Positions 5,759 to 8,339 of a stretch of DNA of 8,339 bases are shown piece after piece; the first letter of the stretch is position 1, and every line of letters starts with the position of its first letter. Position numbers and translations under genes: made by a program. This DNA is from an uncultured Bacteroidota bacterium (GTDB taxonomy: Bacteria; Bacteroidota; Bacteroidia; Bacteroidales; P3), in NCBI GenBank assembly GCA_900546465.1, contig URCX01000089.1:1-8339 (forward strand). Direction: 5' to 3'. Under the pieces are notes generated by a model. That model ran no database searches, was not told where the DNA came from, and saw only the letters and a program-made list of their open reading frames with translations.

Positions 5759-6721
5759 ATGCTCAAAAAAGTTTTGACAAATGTGTTGTTGTTGGCGATA
5801 TTGCTTGTTATTGTTGAAGTAACGGCATTTTGTATTGCATCGTCGAACAAAGATAACTGGGTAAATAAGCAAACTTTTTCCAAAAAGGTTGTCGAAAATT
5901 TCAAAGAATATTTCAAAACACCCGATACTTTTGAGCAGGAAGTTGAAGTTCTTGAACATTTGATGCGAAAACCGCAGGGAGAAAACTTCTTAAAACGTCC
6001 GATTGTAATTACGGGCTGCTCAATTGCGCATGGCGTTCAACTCAAAGATGACGAGACATTCGGGCATATTTTGTCCGTGCAAACCCAACGACCCGTTTAC
6101 AATAACGCTTTTTGGGGTTGGGGACTTCAGCAAACTTTGAGAATGATGCAAAACGGAAAGTTTTACGAAAGAATTAACGGAAATCCCGAATATCTTTTCT
6201 ACGTCTGCATTTACAACCATCGTTTGCGCCAATATTTTTATCAGGATTTTTTCTATAATTCAAGAATGTATGTTCGATATAAATTGGACAAAAACGGGGA
6301 TTTGGTCTATGTTACACCGAAAAACTTCCCCTTCGTTTACAGATTTTATACGACAAAACTTCTTCAAAAATTTATTCAAGACAAAAAAATGGCTAATAAA
6401 TTTGCGACATCAAGGTTGTTTTTGAAAACAATTGAAGCGGTAAACAGCGATATGAAAAAGCATTTCCCCGATTGTAAAATGGTTGTGCTTCTTTACTCTG
6501 ACGAGCAAAAGGACGAGGATAACACCGTTTCGCCGACGGAAAATTTCTTCTCCCCTGCCGAGCAAAAAGAATTGAGCAAAAACGACATATTAATTATTAA
6601 CATGGAACAAATTTGCGGAAAATCTTTCAAAAACCATGAATATCACATGGACAGATACCATCCCAATGCCAAATTTTGGGGTGAAGTTGTTCCCGAACTC
6701 AAAAAACAACTGAGTTTGTAA
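5759..6721 (+). CDS. Membrane-anchored SGNH/GDSL-hydrolase-like protein
   Basis: This 320-residue protein has one N-terminal membrane segment (about residues 5-27), so the main domain probably faces outward. Residues 82-120 carry the SGNH block I as ITGCSIAHGVQLKDDETF, with Ser88 in the nucleophile position and Cys87 replacing the usual Asp of GDS. Block II is the NNAFWGWG stretch with Gly120, and Asn153 in CIYNHR may be block III. Near the C-terminus MDRYHPN supplies the D-x-x-H dyad (Asp298, His301). Such domains are esterases or carbohydrate O-acyl hydrolases/transferases; the substrate is unknown. An in-frame stop at 5750-5752 limits the start to ATG 5759. No ribosome binding site is seen, because the preceding DNA is an IS remnant, so the native promoter and leader are missing. 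Base composition is more A-rich than the left half. Confidence 0.65.
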   Translation: MLKKVLTNVLLLAILLVIVEVTAFCIASSNKDNWVNKQTFSKKVVENFKEYFKTPDTFEQEVEVLEHLMRKPQGENFLKRPIVITGCSIAHGVQLKDDETFGHILSVQTQRPVYNNAFWGWGLQQTLRMMQNGKFYERINGNPEYLFYVCIYNHRLRQYFYQDFFYNSRMYVRYKLDKNGDLVYVTPKNFPFVYRFYTTKLLQKFIQDKKMANKFATSRLFLKTIEAVNSDMKKHFPDCKMVVLLYSDEQKDEDNTVSPTENFFSPAEQKELSKNDILIINMEQICGKSFKNHEYHMDRYHPNAKFWGEVVPELKKQLSL

Positions 6722-6751
6722 ATCCTTGCGTAGCAAGACTTCGAGATATTG

Positions 6752-6769
6752 TTGTTAAGTTTTGTTAAG
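6752..6769 (+). repeat. Direct repeat TTGTTAAG x2 at 10-bp period, possible regulator site
   Basis: TTGTTAAG occurs at 6752-6759 and 6762-6769, exactly one helical turn apart. On the minus strand this reads CTTAACAA twice. Direct repeats in one-turn phase upstream of a gene are typical of response-regulator sites, but two copies in AT-rich DNA may be chance. Confidence 0.3.
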
Positions 6770-6824
6770 GAAAATGCAGGTTTTTTTGCAATTTAGGCAA
6801 TTATTTTTTTGAGGGCACTTTCAT

Positions 6825-6830
6825 GAGGAG
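6825..6830 (+). promoter_or_regulatory. Shine-Dalgarno-like GAGGAG
   Basis: GAGGAG lies 11 bases before a GTG at 6842 and 32 bases before ATG 6863. It supports the GTG start; a weaker AGAAAG (6847-6852) is 10 bases before the ATG. Such a strong site is unlike the Bacteroidota genes in the left half. Confidence 0.45.
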
Positions 6831-6862
6831 TAAGTTTTAGTGTGTTAGAAAGTGTGATATTT

Positions 6863-8014
6863 ATGGCAATCGCTCCCGTCAGTTCAGTTAACGTAGTTGC
6901 AGCAAAGGCTGTTGAAAACAAAAAAGTTTCAACTCCGATTGCAGCAGAAAAACCCGAAGTTCAACAACATGTTGCAGAAAAGGGAGCATTGAAATCATAC
7001 TTTTTAGGCGGTCAAAACGTCACTTTCGGCGGAACTTCAGGTTTTAAAATCAAAAAACTTGAAGATGTTCCTTGCCCTTGCTGCGGACAAATTATGCTTA
7101 CGCCCGAATCTACCGAAAAGCACGTAAAAAGATTGAATATGGCTAAAGGCAACAAACTTGCCGACAGAATCGTTAACGAAGAAGCAAAATTTTTAAGAAG
7201 TAACGAACGCGCTGTTGCATTTATGGCTGCAAATGCCGCTAAAGGTACGGAATTAAACCTTGCCGGCGCAATAAATAAAGTTTCAAAAAACCTTCCTCAA
7301 AATTTCAACGCATATTGCCAAGATGTTCTTATGAATGCGGCAATTATTTGTGATGAAAAATTCGGTGAAAATTCCGAACCCGCTAAATTTTTACTCAAAA
7401 AAGCAGACGAACTTACAGACCACGAAGCGTTTTACAGACCCGATTTGACGGAAGAATTTGCTAAATTTAAAGGCTCAATGTCTCACGAACAATATCACGA
7501 GCTCGAAGATACATTGATGACTTTGCCTTTGGATTATAAAAATGTTTCAAGAATTATGGAAGGTGCATCAAAAGAAGGTTCCACTCAAATCGCAAGAAGA
7601 TTGTACGCACCCTCTTTGGCTACTGCCGAACACGTTTTGCCTCACTCTCTCGGCGGAAGCAACAAAGCGTCAAACTTCCTCTCGGAATGCGCAGGCTGCA
7701 ACAATCCGAGAAGCAGCATGTCTTATTTGGAATGGTTTAAAGTTCACCCCGAATTTAAGAGAAATGCGCAAGTTTATATTGAACACGTCGAAGGCAGAAT
7801 TGTAAACGGTGAATTGCCGACAACCTACGATTCTTATCCTGTCGATATCAAAGAAACTTTGACCAACGAATCCGAAGGTCATATTACTTTGAAAGTTTTG
7901 GATAAGGCTAAGTTGATTGAACTTCGTGAAGCAAAAAAACACGGTCAGGAAGTAGATATTCACGCTGAAACGGAAAAAGCCGAAAAAGAAGAAGAAAAAG
8001 AAGAAAACGTCTAG
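6863..8014 (+). CDS. HNH-endonuclease-like protein with a low-complexity N-terminal segment
   Basis: This is a 383-residue protein from ATG 6863; a GTG at 6842 would add seven residues and has the better ribosome binding site. The N-terminus MAIAPVSSVNVVAAKAVENK begins an Ala/Val/Lys-rich stretch that ends in YFLGGQNVTFGG (46-57). I recall such an F-G-G/F-G motif near the N-terminus of many gut Vampirovibrionia proteins. Residues 71-74 are CPCC, a possible zinc knuckle. Residues 75-250 are mainly helical with no family I can name. Residues 254-283 carry an HNH nuclease core: Glu256-His257, LPHSLGG, Asn271, and Cys276-x-x-Cys279-Asn280, all expected positions of the ββα-metal fold, with CPCC perhaps completing the zinc site. 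The tail is highly charged (AEKEEEKEE). There is no signal peptide or membrane segment. No immunity gene, integrase or methylase is adjacent, so its role as a toxin, housekeeping or homing nuclease is open. Confidence 0.7.
   Translation: MAIAPVSSVNVVAAKAVENKKVSTPIAAEKPEVQQHVAEKGALKSYFLGGQNVTFGGTSGFKIKKLEDVPCPCCGQIMLTPESTEKHVKRLNMAKGNKLADRIVNEEAKFLRSNERAVAFMAANAAKGTELNLAGAINKVSKNLPQNFNAYCQDVLMNAAIICDEKFGENSEPAKFLLKKADELTDHEAFYRPDLTEEFAKFKGSMSHEQYHELEDTLMTLPLDYKNVSRIMEGASKEGSTQIARRLYAPSLATAEHVLPHSLGGSNKASNFLSECAGCNNPRSSMSYLEWFKVHPEFKRNAQVYIEHVEGRIVNGELPTTYDSYPVDIKETLTNESEGHITLKVLDKAKLIELREAKKHGQEVDIHAETEKAEKEEEKEENV
8011..8014. other. Overlapping convergent stop codons (CTAG)
   Basis: TAG 8012-8014 ends the HNH gene, and the TAG read on the minus strand at 8013-8011 ends the radical SAM gene. 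The two coding regions overlap by four bases with no terminator between them. Confidence 0.85.
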
Positions 8015-8339
8015 TTCTTTTTGAAAATTCCGTAATCTGTAAGCCTTTTCAGAAAATTTTGTATTTGTTTCAGATGTATGTATTTCAGTAGACTTATAAT
8101 AATTTTCGGACGGAAATAGAATTTTCTGAATGCATTTTTCTGTGCCAAAATCAGATCCTCTTTCGTTAACCCGTCGGGAATGTATTCGGGGTAACGGTAA
8201 CTGTCTTTTGCAAAATCAGGTTTGAATTTTCCCTGCAATTTGTCCCAAAGTTCGCATCCGGGAAGGACATCCAAAATCAAAAATTGCGCTCTTGTTAACC
8301 CCGAATTTACGGCAAAATTCGTGGTTTCTTTTATAGTTT
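8011..8339 (-). CDS. C-terminal part of a B12-binding-domain radical SAM protein (partial)
   Basis: The minus strand is open from the right edge for about 108 residues, entering as TIKETTNFAVNSGLTRAQFL, then ILDVLPGCELWDKL, IPDGLTKEDLILAQKNAFRK and FYFRPKI, and ending LTDYGIFKK. The ILDVLPGCELWDKL block corresponds to the 'LPGTelyd' strand at the end of the radical SAM barrel. The 'A-rkFYfRP' helix is typical of the C-terminal tail of BchE/HpnR-like proteins with an N-terminal cobalamin-binding domain. The CxxxCxxC cluster motif lies beyond the window, so the identification rests on the tail alone. Such enzymes perform radical methylations or ring reactions; the substrate cannot be judged here. 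The 5' end is cut by the window. Confidence 0.65.
   Translation of the reverse strand, partial: TIKETTNFAVNSGLTRAQFLILDVLPGCELWDKLQGKFKPDFAKDSYRYPEYIPDGLTKEDLILAQKNAFRKFYFRPKIIISLLKYIHLKQIQNFLKRLTDYGIFKKN

Larger units (their letters stand above)
6722..6862. other. Intergenic region between SGNH and HNH genes
   Basis: The region starts with a small hairpin, CTTGC-GTA-GCAAG (6725-6737), without a T-run. It contains the TTGTTAAG direct repeat (6752-6769), two T-runs (6781-6787 and around 6804-6810), and the ribosome binding site at 6825-6830. No strong terminator or confident -35/-10 pair can be named. Confidence 0.5.

Noticed and set aside
5567..5959. 130-residue minus-strand frame as one gene
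   Set aside because: Only residues from MNKGTHF onward are real transposase sequence; the upstream part is the complement of the SGNH gene and the hairpin.
6723..6738. Small hairpin after the SGNH gene as a terminator
   Set aside because: Five-base stem without a following T-run; too weak to call.
6786..6810. TTGC...GCAA followed by a T-run as a terminator
   Set aside because: The possible stem has only four pairs; the T-runs fit general AT-richness.
6823..6840. Five-codon leader peptide frame (MRSKF) before the HNH gene
   Set aside because: Its ATG overlaps the Shine-Dalgarno-like GAGGAG, and nothing indicates attenuation.

Overview
This window reads as two different genomes joined near base 5750. 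Bases 1 to about 5750 look like a gut Bacteroidota of the Prevotella/Bacteroides kind. They carry TANNTTTG-type promoter elements, little Shine-Dalgarno signal, a type I restriction locus with a Bacteroidota accessory gene, and a large secreted C10 cysteine protease with a probable type IX secretion C-terminal domain. Bases 5759 to 8339 are visibly richer in A-runs, use a purine-rich ribosome binding site, and encode proteins whose style recalls gut Vampirovibrionia (Gastranaerophilales/'Melainabacteria'). That assignment rests on remembered protein style, not on a search. The junction lies at the end of an IS4-type insertion sequence remnant, so either assembly across a shared IS or real transfer could explain it.

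Layout of the left part. Bases 1-73 are a scrap of a C10 protease gene. Its first 55 bases are an exact copy of 2842-2896 inside the complete protease gene. Then comes AT-rich DNA with a palindrome (217-231) and a promoter element (237-244), and the first codons of what looks like a small XRE-type regulator (264). These are fused out of frame to the last ~150 codons of hsdM (319-771). An intact AlbA_2/Schlafen-like plus histidine-kinase-type ATPase gene follows (784-2175), then an hsdS start that is frameshifted and cut off within its first target-recognition domain (2181-2545). The restriction-modification locus is therefore dead as written, with one intact accessory gene. The protease gene (2633-5302) has its own promoter. 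Convergent to it is the C-terminal part of a GNAT acetyltransferase (5606-5286), whose 5' end is replaced by the first 26 codons of an IS4-type transposase.

Layout of the right part. A hairpin (5719-5750) is followed 8 bases later by a membrane-anchored SGNH-hydrolase-like protein (5759-6721). After a 141-base gap comes an HNH-nuclease-like protein with an unusual N-terminal segment (6863-8014). Last is the C-terminus of a probable B12-binding radical SAM protein on the minus strand, entering from the right edge. The stop codons of the last two genes overlap in one CTAG.

The right-hand genes have no evident joint pathway. The left-hand genes hsdM, ATPase and hsdS were once an operon. I see no RNA genes, CRISPR array or intact mobile element, and no convincing new multi-gene system. 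The most interesting items are the decayed restriction locus with its surviving ATPase, the 11-base repeat array in that gene, the HNH protein, and the evidence that the contig may be chimeric.
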